Below are positions 36,121 through 45,127 of a DNA stretch of 61,458 nt, in pieces. The DNA comes from CAZOVB01 sp964583095 (GTDB lineage Bacteria > Planctomycetota > Phycisphaerae > SM23-33), in the NCBI GenBank assembly GCA_964583095.1, contig CAZOVB010000026.1, positions 1 to 61,458 of the forward strand, read 5' to 3'. The translations under genes were made by a program, and so were the position numbers. Below the pieces are notes generated by a model. It was not told the DNA's origin, ran no database searches, and saw nothing but the letters and a program-made list of their open reading frames with translations. How positions within the stretch are numbered: position 1 is the first letter of the stretch; each line of letters begins with the position of its first letter.

Positions 36121-36633
36121 TCAAACCTTCTTGGTTTCTTCCGGCTGCTGCGTGACCGATCCGGTCAGCAGCAGGGGCGAAGCGTCGATCTTCTCGGCAT
36201 CCATCATTCCGGCAATCCGCTGGAGGATGGAAAGGATCATTGTCTGTTCCCAGGATTCCAACTGACCCAGTTTGCGGAGGAAGTTATCCTGGAGCAGCGA
36301 GGGGGCCGATTCGGAAAGCTTTCGGCCGGCCTCTGTGATGCTCACATTTACCGCTCTTCGGTCGTCGCTGCGGCGAATCCGTTGAATCAGCCCTCGTTTC
36401 TCCAGGCGATTCAAGACGCCCGTGACCGTCGGCTGACTCAGGTGCACGCTTCTGGCAAGGGCTCCAACCGGCATGGGACGCGAGCGGGCTGCTTCCCGCA
36501 GAACCGCCAACTGTGGGCCGGTCAAGCCGATTTCTTCCACAAGGCGCCGGGAGTTGAGTTCCACCGCCTGGATGATACGGCGAATGGCTGCGACAATCTG
36601 GTTTTCAATGCTCAACTCAACCGCCACGGTCAC
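36121..36633 (-). CDS. MarR-family regulator
   Basis: 170 residues from GTG 36633 (GTG 36627 is better spaced from the AGGA upstream). Winged helix is visible: GLTGPQLAVLREAA, LARSVHLSQPTVTGVLNRLEKRGLIQR, then RRSDDRRAVNVSITEAGR for the wing. It stands 180 bases upstream of, and on the same strand as, the eight genes of the methyl-transfer/amidotransferase cluster, so local control is likely. Confidence 0.85.
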   Translation of the reverse strand: MTVAVELSIENQIVAAIRRIIQAVELNSRRLVEEIGLTGPQLAVLREAARSRPMPVGALARSVHLSQPTVTGVLNRLEKRGLIQRIRRSDDRRAVNVSITEAGRKLSESAPSLLQDNFLRKLGQLESWEQTMILSILQRIAGMMDAEKIDASPLLLTGSVTQQPEETKKV

Positions 36634-37102
36634 ACATCCTATGGAACATTGCCGCCGGGGCGTGACTCACTCCCGACAACGTAGAATGATAGGGAAGAAT
36701 GAAAAATAATCAACCCTAAAACTGGAATTTTAAGATCATCCAAAATCGTAAACGCCTTCAGAAAAGAATGTAAAAGGCGAAATAGGCCTTGTGTGAGTCC
36801 CGGACAGATGGCATTGCAACCGTTGGAAATAGATTGCGTTAAAACTATTTTAGCTTTGGGGCATCCAGTAGGAGTCCTATGACTTGTTCAGGAAGGTGTT
36901 TCCATCTTCCAGCTTTCGTGGGGGTTGGGCCTCGTTCAGTCGACGGAATTGCAAAAATTGGCAACATGAATTGCGCAATCTTGCACACATGCCCTCCCGG
37001 TCTTGGATAGCATGATCGTGTGTTGACTCTTCACAGCGAATACCGGTCCAGTCTGAGATCGGACGCATCCTGTTTTCCGGTTCAAACCACGAAGGATTTA
37101 TC
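36634..37102. other. divergent promoter region, gene-free
   Basis: 469 bases, noticeably richer in A/T than the neighbouring genes near 36700-36870, separating the minus-strand MarR cluster from the plus-strand beta-helix gene. It holds a GCAACCGTTG element (36816-36825), a perfect palindrome ATTGCGCAAT (36970-36979) with a CG centre as in LacI-family sites, and a TTGACT -35-like hexamer at 37023. No convincing gene. Confidence 0.5.
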
Positions 37103-40100
37103 ATGAAGTCGATTTTGGCCGCCCTGACGATTCTCTGCTGCTTGACCTGCGCTCTGGGCCAGTACCCCTGGCAGGAGCCTCAGGCAAAGGTACAGCCACA
37201 TGGAGACTTGAAGTGGGCCCCCGAGCCGTTTGAGTACCAGCCGGGGCCTGATGTGCGATACATCGATTATGAGGCCGGGGATGACAGCAATGACGGACTC
37301 ACCAAGGCCTCCGCTTGGAAGCATCATCCGTGGGACTACGATGCTGGCGACAAAGCGGCCGAGTGTTCCGGACCGAAAACGTACGTATTCAAGAGGGGAG
37401 TGTTCTACCGGGGTGTGCTCAAAGCCGATGAGTCGGGCCAACCGGACCGGCCGATCCTGCTGACCTCCGATCCGGACTGGGGCAAGGGCGAGGCGATGCT
37501 GGTCGGCTCGGTGCGCCTGCCGGCTAAATGGGTCAGGGCAACGACGGTTGACTATCCCGAGAGAATGCCCGAAGCGGAAAAAGTCTGGGCCTTGGACCTC
37601 AATCCACTGGATCTGGTTCATGAGAAGTCCAACGGAAAGAAGACGCTTTCGTATTTCCTGAGCGATTTCTGGCGGGAGCGTGATCGCTGGGGCGAGAAGA
37701 ACCATACGTACATCGGCTTGTTTCGCCTTGTCCCTGATGGCCCTGCCGAGACACTGCATATCGCTCAGAGTCCCAACTGGCAGCGGGGAAACGACAACTT
37801 CGTTCCGAGCTACTGGCACGCGTGGCAAGGTCGACGGGACGTCAAGGACCCGCAGACGGGCAAGACGCTCTACTCAGCGATTTTCCATGAGAAGCTCCAG
37901 GGCCATCCGGACGACTACTTTGTGGGTGGGAATCTCTGGACGATGTATCCCTGGGCCATGGGGACCCCCACACCCAAGCCGATCCGGCTGGAGGAAAAGA
38001 AACGCGGCAAGGTGGTCAAGTACTACGATTCGCAGAGCGGAACCTTTAATCAGGGCGCTATGGGTGGGTTGCGTAAGAACGTCCGCTTCAAACTCGACAA
38101 TCTGCCCCAGTATCTGGATCACGAGGATGAATTCTACTTGGACCCGGCCACCGGGATCCTGTTCTACCGACCGGCCGAGGGGGCCGATCCGAACGACCAG
38201 GTTCTGGAGCTGACGCGAAATTCCGGAGCGATCGACCTGTATGAGGTGTCCCACATCGAGATTTCGGGTTTGCGTTTTTCCTTTACTCACGATACGGCCA
38301 TCTCCATTTCCTCCCGGGACGAGGAGCGGATCAACGGCTCGCAGGACATCTGGATCCACCACTGCACCTTCCGGGACGTATGTAAGAACGGCGTGGTGGC
38401 GGCTCTGAACAGCATCCGGGGCGGAGGCTACATCAACAACGTTCGCGTGACGGACAGTACCTTCGAGAACATCTGGGACTGTGCGATCCGTATGAGCAAC
38501 GGCTCGGGTTTGCGGAAAGACTACGGGATCCTGGACCACGTGGAGGTGCTCCGCAACCGTGTGTACAACACGGGCATGCATCATTCGGGAAACATCCAGA
38601 GCGCCGTGCCGGCCATTCGTCTGGACTATCCGGTCACGGCCCATGTGGCAGGGAACATCGTTACCCGCAGCTTCGGCTCGGGCATTATGATTTTCGGCGG
38701 GCGCAAAGGGACCGGCGGGCCCATGGTGGACATTCCCTTTGCGCGGGTGCTGGTTCACCATAACAAGACGGAAGACACGGCCCTGGGGGTCAATGACTAC
38801 GGCGGGATGAGCCTCTGGCAGGGCGGCCCGACCTACGCCTACAACAATATCGTGGGCAACTCTCCCGGCCACGCGCCAGGCGGAGTGTTCTTCGGGACCA
38901 ACCCGACGAACCTTTCCTACCCGTTGTACCTGGATGGAGCGTTCAAGCAGTACTGCTTCAACAACATCATCTGGGGCCGGACGACCGATCCGCGCGACCC
39001 GTATCACAACATGAACCAGGCGTACTTCATGGTCTTCGGCTTCCTCAATGACTTCGTGAACAACACCGTCTACAACATGGGCGAGGCCATGGGAGGCTCC
39101 AGCGGTGCCCGCCAGAACATCATGGGCAACAACTACGCTCACATCACGGAGATGTTCATGCGGCATGCCCACGGCGCTCTGCCCAGTCAGATCGGCGGCG
39201 GGGATGACAACTCTTCCGGTGTCACAGGCGTAGCGACGCTCGGGTATGCCCGAAACGTGTTCCACGGCCCGGCGGTGATGGGGTCGCTTGCCAGCGAGGC
39301 CCGGGGGGCGGACAAGGACATCAAGGCCGACGACTGGGAGGAGTTCCGCAAGCAGGTTCTTGCCTACCCGATGCGTATTCCGACGCTGGGTGTCCGACCC
39401 GGAGAGCTGCCGATTGCCCGCGGCGTCTCCGGGCCGATTGACGAGCTGAGTGACTCGAAAGTGGACTTCCGCGCAAGCGGGGCCGCGGTCGATACCGGCG
39501 GGACCTACTTCATCCCTTGGAGTCTGTATGGCTGCGTAGGTGAATGGCATTTCAACAAGAACCTGCGGGATCCGAACCTGGTCATCGATTATCACTTCTA
39601 TCTCAGCGACGCGCATATCAATCGCGGGATGTACCACATGATCCCGTACTACAGCCTCTTGCTCAACAAGGCGTCCCTGGAGGATTACGCAGCTTCGCCC
39701 TCGGAGGATTGGATCGAGGGGGCGCTTACCTTCAACGGCAGCCGATTTGGGCAAGTCACAGACTCCAGCATGCGGGCGGATATCAAGATCCCGCTGAGAG
39801 AAAGGAACAGGAAAAAGGACACCTGGCGGAACTTCCGGTTCATTCCTCCCACCGAAGGGCGAAAAGCCGATTACAACTCACACTGGCGCGTACCAGAGCC
39901 GGACCAGCGAGACGCCAAAGGCAACCCGATCTACGGCCGGGATCAGGTGATGACGTTCCCTGCCTCCCAGCGCAAGACGCCGGCCATCGACACGCAGAAC
40001 CTGCTCTTGGAAGCGAACTTCCGGACCCGCCCGGGCCACACCGGCGGGGGACTGATCGGCAAGTTCGACGGCAAGGCCGGGTACCGTCTGGCCGTCAGCG

Positions 40101-40510
40101 CCGCAGGCAAAGCCGTATTCGAGATCGCCTCAGGCGGCAGGGCCTCCAGGGTCATCGGTGCCGAGGGTATCAATGACGGCAAGTGGCACCACGTGCTGGC
40201 CGAGGTGGATCGCAAGGCAGGCCGCATGCGAATGTACGTGGATGGCAAGCTGTCAAACCAGGCCAAGACCGAACTGGCCTCCGATGCTTCGCTGGATAAC
40301 CCGGCTGATCTGCTGGTGGGCAAAACCCATGACGGAGAGTTCTTCGTCGGGGCGATCGACTTCATGCGGATCTGCCAGGGAACGCTGGAAGATGCCCGTA
40401 CGGACATCGCGGAGTTGTACGAGTGGCAGACCAACGGCCCGGTCAAGTACGACATGGCCGGGCAAAGCCCCCGAGGCCGACGCGATGCCGGAGCCCTGGA
40501 AGCTCGTTGA
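37103..40510 (+). CDS. large secreted right-handed beta-helix protein with C-terminal LamG-like domain (paralogue B)
   Basis: 1135 residues; AAGGA precedes ATG 37103 and a signal peptide (ILAALTILCCLTCALGQ). The opening YPWQEPQAKVQPHGDLKW...YIDYEAGDDSNDG, the beta-helix rungs, the IPWSLYGCVGEWHF segment and the terminal LamG-like domain (WHHVLAEVDRKAGRMRMYVDGK) all parallel the protein at 14076-17618. It ends RRDAGALE. Likely exported and acting on or binding a glycan; no catalytic residues can be assigned. A terminator follows. Confidence 0.75.
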   Translation: MKSILAALTILCCLTCALGQYPWQEPQAKVQPHGDLKWAPEPFEYQPGPDVRYIDYEAGDDSNDGLTKASAWKHHPWDYDAGDKAAECSGPKTYVFKRGVFYRGVLKADESGQPDRPILLTSDPDWGKGEAMLVGSVRLPAKWVRATTVDYPERMPEAEKVWALDLNPLDLVHEKSNGKKTLSYFLSDFWRERDRWGEKNHTYIGLFRLVPDGPAETLHIAQSPNWQRGNDNFVPSYWHAWQGRRDVKDPQTGKTLYSAIFHEKLQGHPDDYFVGGNLWTMYPWAMGTPTPKPIRLEEKKRGKVVKYYDSQSGTFNQGAMGGLRKNVRFKLDNLPQYLDHEDEFYLDPATGILFYRPAEGADPNDQVLELTRNSGAIDLYEVSHIEISGLRFSFTHDTAISISSRDEERINGSQDIWIHHCTFRDVCKNGVVAALNSIRGGGYINNVRVTDSTFENIWDCAIRMSNGSGLRKDYGILDHVEVLRNRVYNTGMHHSGNIQSAVPAIRLDYPVTAHVAGNIVTRSFGSGIMIFGGRKGTGGPMVDIPFARVLVHHNKTEDTALGVNDYGGMSLWQGGPTYAYNNIVGNSPGHAPGGVFFGTNPTNLSYPLYLDGAFKQYCFNNIIWGRTTDPRDPYHNMNQAYFMVFGFLNDFVNNTVYNMGEAMGGSSGARQNIMGNNYAHITEMFMRHAHGALPSQIGGGDDNSSGVTGVATLGYARNVFHGPAVMGSLASEARGADKDIKADDWEEFRKQVLAYPMRIPTLGVRPGELPIARGVSGPIDELSDSKVDFRASGAAVDTGGTYFIPWSLYGCVGEWHFNKNLRDPNLVIDYHFYLSDAHINRGMYHMIPYYSLLLNKASLEDYAASPSEDWIEGALTFNGSRFGQVTDSSMRADIKIPLRERNRKKDTWRNFRFIPPTEGRKADYNSHWRVPEPDQRDAKGNPIYGRDQVMTFPASQRKTPAIDTQNLLLEANFRTRPGHTGGGLIGKFDGKAGYRLAVSAAGKAVFEIASGGRASRVIGAEGINDGKWHHVLAEVDRKAGRMRMYVDGKLSNQAKTELASDASLDNPADLLVGKTHDGEFFVGAIDFMRICQGTLEDARTDIAELYEWQTNGPVKYDMAGQSPRGRRDAGALEAR

Positions 40511-40526
40511 CAACTGAAACCAAGAT

Positions 40527-40565
40527 GCCTCCCGGGCTGATCGGCACGCCGAGAGCCCGGGGGGC
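40527..40565 (+). terminator. intrinsic terminator, possibly bidirectional
   Basis: GCCTCCCGGGCT pairs with AGCCCGGGGGGC (one G-T pair), followed by GAAAATC. It sits between convergent genes. Confidence 0.65.
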
Positions 40566-40570
40566 GAAAA

Positions 40571-41029
40571 TCAGTCGGTCAATGTGGCATACGCATCAGC
40601 CAAGTTCCCGCTGGTGAGGGTTTTGTGCAGGATCAGTTCGTCGGATTCGTCGTCGGGCAGGTGAAATTGGCCGATGTCGACGTATCCGAGCTTCCGGTAG
40701 AAATGCTGGGCTGCCTCGTTGGCCTGGGTGGAGGTGAGAACCTGCCGGTAGCCGAGGCGCTGCATTTCCTGTTCCCAGAATCGCACCAGGCGCGTGCCGA
40801 TTCCGTGGCCCCGGTATTGCTCGAGCAGGTGCAGAAGGTACATGAAGGGGATCGAGTCCCAGAAGTAGCCGAACCGCAGCCAGCCTGCCTGCTGTCCTTC
40901 CATCCGCACCACGAGGACCTCTCCGCGACTGATCTTCTCGGCCATGGGATCGGCATGCCGGTCGTGGGTCAGCAGAAAGATCAGATCCCCGGGCCCAGCC
41001 GGATCGATGGTGATATTTTCAGGAGACAT
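40571..41029 (-). CDS. GNAT-family N-acetyltransferase
   Basis: 152 residues; acetyl-CoA loop in LLEQYRGHGIGTRLVRFWE (R-x-x-G-x-G), and AAQHFYRKLGYVDIG as motif B. The substrate is not predictable. ATG 41029 has GGAG at the expected distance; upstream in-frame codons are non-conserved. Unrelated at sequence level to the GNAT at 25284-25724 beyond the fold. Confidence 0.8.
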   Translation of the reverse strand: MSPENITIDPAGPGDLIFLLTHDRHADPMAEKISRGEVLVVRMEGQQAGWLRFGYFWDSIPFMYLLHLLEQYRGHGIGTRLVRFWEQEMQRLGYRQVLTSTQANEAAQHFYRKLGYVDIGQFHLPDDESDELILHKTLTSGNLADAYATLTD

Positions 41030-41315
41030 TTCAGGGCTCCTTGTGACGCTGCCACCAGCGCATCCATTGATCGGCGTCCGGTCCGATCGGCTGGCCGGTA
41101 TGTTCTCGCAGCACATCAGCGATCTTTCGGCGATATCCATGGATAATGCCTGGTTTGCACGCCTCTCGCGTAGAGCTTGACCGGCAGGGAAATATTCCTG
41201 AAACTGATAATGCCTTTCCACAGTGCTCTTCTGGCCATGCTTGCAGCTTCCTGCACAAAGGAACGTTCGCAGGTATTCTATGCAAAGAGCTGCAAAGCAA
41301 GGCGCCAGGCCGGCA

Positions 41316-42275
41316 TCAGACCTTTCGGCTATAGAAACGCTCGAAGCGGTGCCCGGCCTGCCAACCCAGCAGGCGGAGGGCCTTTTCGGCGTGGAACTTT
41401 CCCATGGGCATATCCGCCGTTACGTAGAACAACTCGTTGGGATTGGGCATCTCCGGGGCCTGCAGGGCCGCCAGCAACAGGGGCCCCAGATCGTCCCAGG
41501 CCGTCGCGTAGGGGATCATGATGTTGCCATCCCGGTTGTCGAGCTGATCGTGGGGACGAAGCCGATGGAAGAGCAGTGTCATGATGTCCAGGCCGTGACG
41601 ATCGGCAAAGGCGGTAGCGGTTTCCAGCCCCAGATGCTTGGTCAGGCCGTACAGGTGCGTTCCGGGCCGCTGCGGGCCCTGTTCTCCCAGGCCGAAGTCG
41701 TACCTCCAGTCCCCTTCGTAGCCGTAGCCGTTGGCCGAGAGCATGCCGGTCTGAATAACGCGCGAAAGCCCCATGGTGTCGATACCGAACCTTGCCCGGG
41801 TCTGATAGCCGAGGATGGGCTTGAGGGAAGAAGGGTACAACTCCTCGATGCTCTTGGCGCTCAGGAATCGCTGCGATCCGTAGGCGCCGCCGTTGAGGAT
41901 CATCTGGCCGATGCGGGCGATATCCATCGGCGTGGAGGTCGCGTCTCCGAACGTGCCTCGCACCGTGGTGTGGTTGCAGCCCAGGGGTTCAAGCAGGTGG
42001 CGGCGGTAGAATCGGGGCATGGCCAGGCCGCTGATCTGCTCGATGATCTTGCCTCCGATGGCGTTGTCGGCTCCGTTGTACATGGGGAATCTGGCCACGG
42101 GCAGCAGGGGATAATAATATCCCACCAGGTACTCGTGATCGTGGATATCGTCGCCCCAGTGACCCCAGAGGCCCGAGGTGTGGGTGTAGCAGTGCCGGAT
42201 CGTCGATTTCCTTTCCAACGGGGTGGTGGACTTGGAAGATGGGGCAGGTATATCAGGAGTATATCTCTGCAACGG
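41316..42275 (-). pseudogene. chimera: serine beta-lactamase-like fragment joined to SDR epimerase C-terminal half
   Basis: The open frame reads first as the middle of a class C/serine beta-lactamase-like protein (PLQRYTPDIPAP, TIRHCYTHTSGLWGH, LEPLGCNHT), without the SxxK nucleophile segment that should precede it. From about 41770 it reads as the second half of an extended SDR: VIQTGMLSANGYG, catalytic YGLTK (Y-x3-K) and ALRLLGW, without the NAD-binding GxxGxxG start. Both families lack essential parts, and no ribosome-binding site is evident. An in-frame deletion fusing two neighbouring genes is the likely origin. Confidence 0.65.
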
Positions 42276-42372
42276 CTTCGTGTGCAACCTCCCAGGAAAG
42301 GGCCCTGCAGGACAGTTCCAGCGGGAGATACGGCCCATTGCCGCCGATCCGACAGGGATGTACACTTCTGCC

Positions 42373-43737
42373 ATGAAATCACGGCGAAAAGCATCGGCTT
42401 CCGGCAAAGTCCCCAGCGGGCTGGTTCCCTTCAAAGACAATCCGATGTACTGGCAGTATCGCGGCAGAGCTGTCCTGCTGCTGGGAGGCAGCGTCGAGGA
42501 CAATCTCTTCCAGATCGAAAACCTTCAGGAACAGCTGGACCTGCTGGCTGACTGCGGGGGAAATTATGTCCGCTGCACGCTTTCCAGTCGGGACCCGGGA
42601 GACGTCTGGCCATTCGAGAAGGATGCGCAGACCGGGTTGTACGATCTTTCCAAACCCGGCGAGGAATACTGGATCCGCTTTGAGCGGTTCTGCGAGTTGA
42701 CGGCCCAGCGGGAAATTTTCGTCCAGATCGAACTGTGGGACCGGTTCGATTTTGCCCGCGAGCCGTGGAAGAGCAATCCGTTCAATCCGCTGTTGAATGT
42801 GAACTACACCTGCCAGGAGTCCGGCCTGGAGGAGCATTACGCAAACCATCCCAGCTTTCGCGAGAACCCGTTCTTCCGCTCCGTGCCGGAGTTGGAGAAC
42901 AACCAACTGCTCCTGGAGTACCAGCAGGGGCACATGAAGTCCTTGCTGTCGGTCGCCCTGCGACACGACCATCTGCTCTTCTGTATGGACAACGAGACCA
43001 ACGAATCGCCCGCCTGGGGAGCCTATTGGTCGCGTTTCCTGCAGGACCAGGCAAAACAGCAAGGCCATGTCATCCAGACCACCGAGATGTGGGATGCCCA
43101 CGACATTCGCGATCCAATGCACGAGGCGACCTGGAAGCACCCGGAGCTCTACAGCTTCTGCGACATCAGCCAGAACAACCACAGCCCGCCCGAGAGACAC
43201 TGGAACAATCTTCTGTGGTTCCGTGAGAAGATCGCTTCTTCGGATCATCCTCGTCCGATCAACACCGTGAAGATCTACGGGGCCAACACCGGAGGGTATG
43301 GCAGCGGTCGCGACGGGCAGGAACGCTTCTGGCGGAACATCTTTGCAGGGCTGGCCGGGACGCGTTTCCATCGGCCCGATGCGGGCCTGGGTCTGGGCGA
43401 GATCGCCCAGAAGCACCTGCGGTCGATGCGGATGTTCATCGATGAACTGGACATTTTCCACTGCGAGCCGGCCTGCGATTTTCTTTCACGCGTCAGTTGG
43501 AACGAGGCCTTCTGCACAGCCCGGGCGGGGCAGCAGTATGGCGTCTTTTTCTGCGACGGCGGGGATGTGGACCTGGACATCTCGGCTGTGGGGCAGCGAG
43601 AGGTGATCCTCCGGTGGCTGGATATCCGCGAGTCGCGGTGGGTTTCCGCCCAGACGTTTGTCTGCTCCCAAGGCAAGCTGCTCCTGACCACGCCGCGACC
43701 GGAAGGGTACTGGGCCGCACTGGTCAAAACGGTTTGA
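42373..43737 (+). CDS. GH-A-like (DUF4038-type) putative glycoside hydrolase
   Basis: 454 residues, no signal peptide. MYWQYRGRAVLLLGGS followed by a TIM-barrel pattern, LFCMDNETNES (NE motif that could hold the acid/base), and a C-terminal beta domain (QYGVFFCDGGDVDLD...REVILRWLDIRESRW) resembles DUF4038/putative collagen-binding-tail hydrolases. The substrate is unknown. The start is uncertain: ATG 42358 is also in frame, and neither has a clear ribosome-binding site. Confidence 0.55.
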   Translation: MKSRRKASASGKVPSGLVPFKDNPMYWQYRGRAVLLLGGSVEDNLFQIENLQEQLDLLADCGGNYVRCTLSSRDPGDVWPFEKDAQTGLYDLSKPGEEYWIRFERFCELTAQREIFVQIELWDRFDFAREPWKSNPFNPLLNVNYTCQESGLEEHYANHPSFRENPFFRSVPELENNQLLLEYQQGHMKSLLSVALRHDHLLFCMDNETNESPAWGAYWSRFLQDQAKQQGHVIQTTEMWDAHDIRDPMHEATWKHPELYSFCDISQNNHSPPERHWNNLLWFREKIASSDHPRPINTVKIYGANTGGYGSGRDGQERFWRNIFAGLAGTRFHRPDAGLGLGEIAQKHLRSMRMFIDELDIFHCEPACDFLSRVSWNEAFCTARAGQQYGVFFCDGGDVDLDISAVGQREVILRWLDIRESRWVSAQTFVCSQGKLLLTTPRPEGYWAALVKTV

Positions 43738-43762
43738 GGCCTGCAAGGGGGCAGGGAGAGCT

Positions 43763-44698
43763 TCAGGCGCGGGGGTGGAACTTCTTGTGGATGTTTTTGA
43801 GTCGGGCGGCGTCGACGTGGGTGTAAATCTGCGTAGTGGAGATGTCGGCGTGGCCCAGCATTTCCTGAACGCTTCGAAGGTCGGCCCCGTTGGAGAGCAG
43901 TTGCGTCGCGAAGCAGTGGCGCAGCGTGTGGGGGCTGGCCGGGTGGTTTGGGGCCGCCCGCTGGACGTACTTTTTCACGATGCGGTAGACGTCGACGCGC
44001 GAGAGTTTCCTCCCTGAACGCGACAGGAACAGCCAGTCGGAGCTTTCGGAGAGAGTGGTTTTTTTGTATCGGCCCTGCAGAAGGTATTCCCGAACCAATC
44101 GCAGCGCCCGATCCGCCACGGGGACGATCCGCTCCTTGCTGCCCTTGCCCATCACCCGGACGACGCCGAGATTGGCATTGACGTCGCGAACCTTGAGGGT
44201 GGTGATCTCCGTCGCCCGCATGCCGGTGGCGTAGAGCATGGCCAGGATCGTCCGGTCACGAAGGGCGTGGCGGTCGATTCCTTCCTGCGGGGCCTGGAGA
44301 AGTCGGTCAACGTCCTGGCTGTCCAGGACGCCGGGGAGGCGTTTATGCATCTTGGGTGCTTCGATGCTCTCGGATACATCGCGGGCAAGGATGCCATGAA
44401 GTACAAGGTGTCTGCAGAACATGCGGATGCAGGCCAGGGCTCGCGAGATGCTCGCGTCGCTGAGCTGCCTGTTGCGGAGAAACCGCAGGAAACCCTCGAT
44501 ATGCGATGGGCCAAGAGATTCCAGGCGACCCAGTGCCACTTCGTCCAGGTGATCGTGGAAGTGCTTCAGATCGCCGGCGTAGGCAAGACGGGTATTGCGC
44601 GACAGGCCGCATTCAACCTGCAGCGTGTCGAGGAAGTCGCGTATGTGCGTCTGGAACCTAGGAAGCGGCCCGGACGACCGTGGTTCGGTCGGTTTCAT
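43763..44698 (-). CDS. xerD: XerC/XerD-type tyrosine recombinase
   Basis: 311 residues with an N-terminal SAM-like core-binding domain and all catalytic residues: R161 (GMRATE), K185 in GKGSKER, H257 and R260 in HTLRH, H283 in LGH, Y292 in IYTHV. The size and motifs fit a housekeeping Xer enzyme for chromosome-dimer resolution, rather than a mobile-element integrase; no integron or att repeats were seen. The first 41 bases overlap the end of the small Cys-rich gene. Confidence 0.85.
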   Translation of the reverse strand: MKPTEPRSSGPLPRFQTHIRDFLDTLQVECGLSRNTRLAYAGDLKHFHDHLDEVALGRLESLGPSHIEGFLRFLRNRQLSDASISRALACIRMFCRHLVLHGILARDVSESIEAPKMHKRLPGVLDSQDVDRLLQAPQEGIDRHALRDRTILAMLYATGMRATEITTLKVRDVNANLGVVRVMGKGSKERIVPVADRALRLVREYLLQGRYKKTTLSESSDWLFLSRSGRKLSRVDVYRIVKKYVQRAAPNHPASPHTLRHCFATQLLSNGADLRSVQEMLGHADISTTQIYTHVDAARLKNIHKKFHPRA

Positions 44699-44840
44699 AG
44701 ATCGGCCGCTGGAGGATCAATTGCGCATACACAGGACACTCGGTGAAGCGGTCGGCGCAGTGGGCGAAGGCGCTGAGGATGTTGCTCATCGTCAGGTGCG
44801 CCGCACAGGCTTCGTTGGAATTGTCCAGGAACGGGCACAT
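44658..44840 (-). CDS. 60-residue Cys-rich conserved-looking small protein
   Basis: Starts MCPFLDNSNEACAAHL with GGGAGTT just before ATG 44840. Four Cys (2, 12, 28, 35) and His residues could bind a metal or an iron-sulfur cluster. I recall similar short proteins with this CPFLD/CAAHL opening but no function. It overlaps the recombinase start by 41 bases and is likely co-transcribed with it. Confidence 0.6.
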   Translation of the reverse strand: MCPFLDNSNEACAAHLTMSNILSAFAHCADRFTECPVYAQLILQRPIYETDRTTVVRAAS

Positions 44841-45127
44841 CTGCAACTCCCTTCGCCGTCCGTGGCTACTCAGGTATAACGTGCGTGCCGTTTGGACCCC
44901 TATCGTCTGTGTCCGGGGCGGGGCTTTAGCGAAAAGCCGCCCGGTGAAGGCATTTTTCCCGGGCCAGGCAGACGGGCTGACCGGAGCGAAAAGCGGCAAG
45001 GATCCTCAAGTCGGCGGCTTGTGAAAGTCCAGCGCATCACGTACCATGGCCGGCGATATGGGTCCGAGGACAAAAGATTGCCATAAAGAATTCATAGATA
45101 ATACCTTATAGAATTGCAGGAGACTCC

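Noticed and set aside
37874..39754. 626-codon minus-strand frame inside the second large beta-helix gene
   Set aside because: No domain, no ribosome-binding site, mirror of the clear secreted protein.
43763..44698. Integron or phage integrase
   Set aside because: Motifs and size fit housekeeping Xer; no attachment repeats, cassettes or phage genes nearby.
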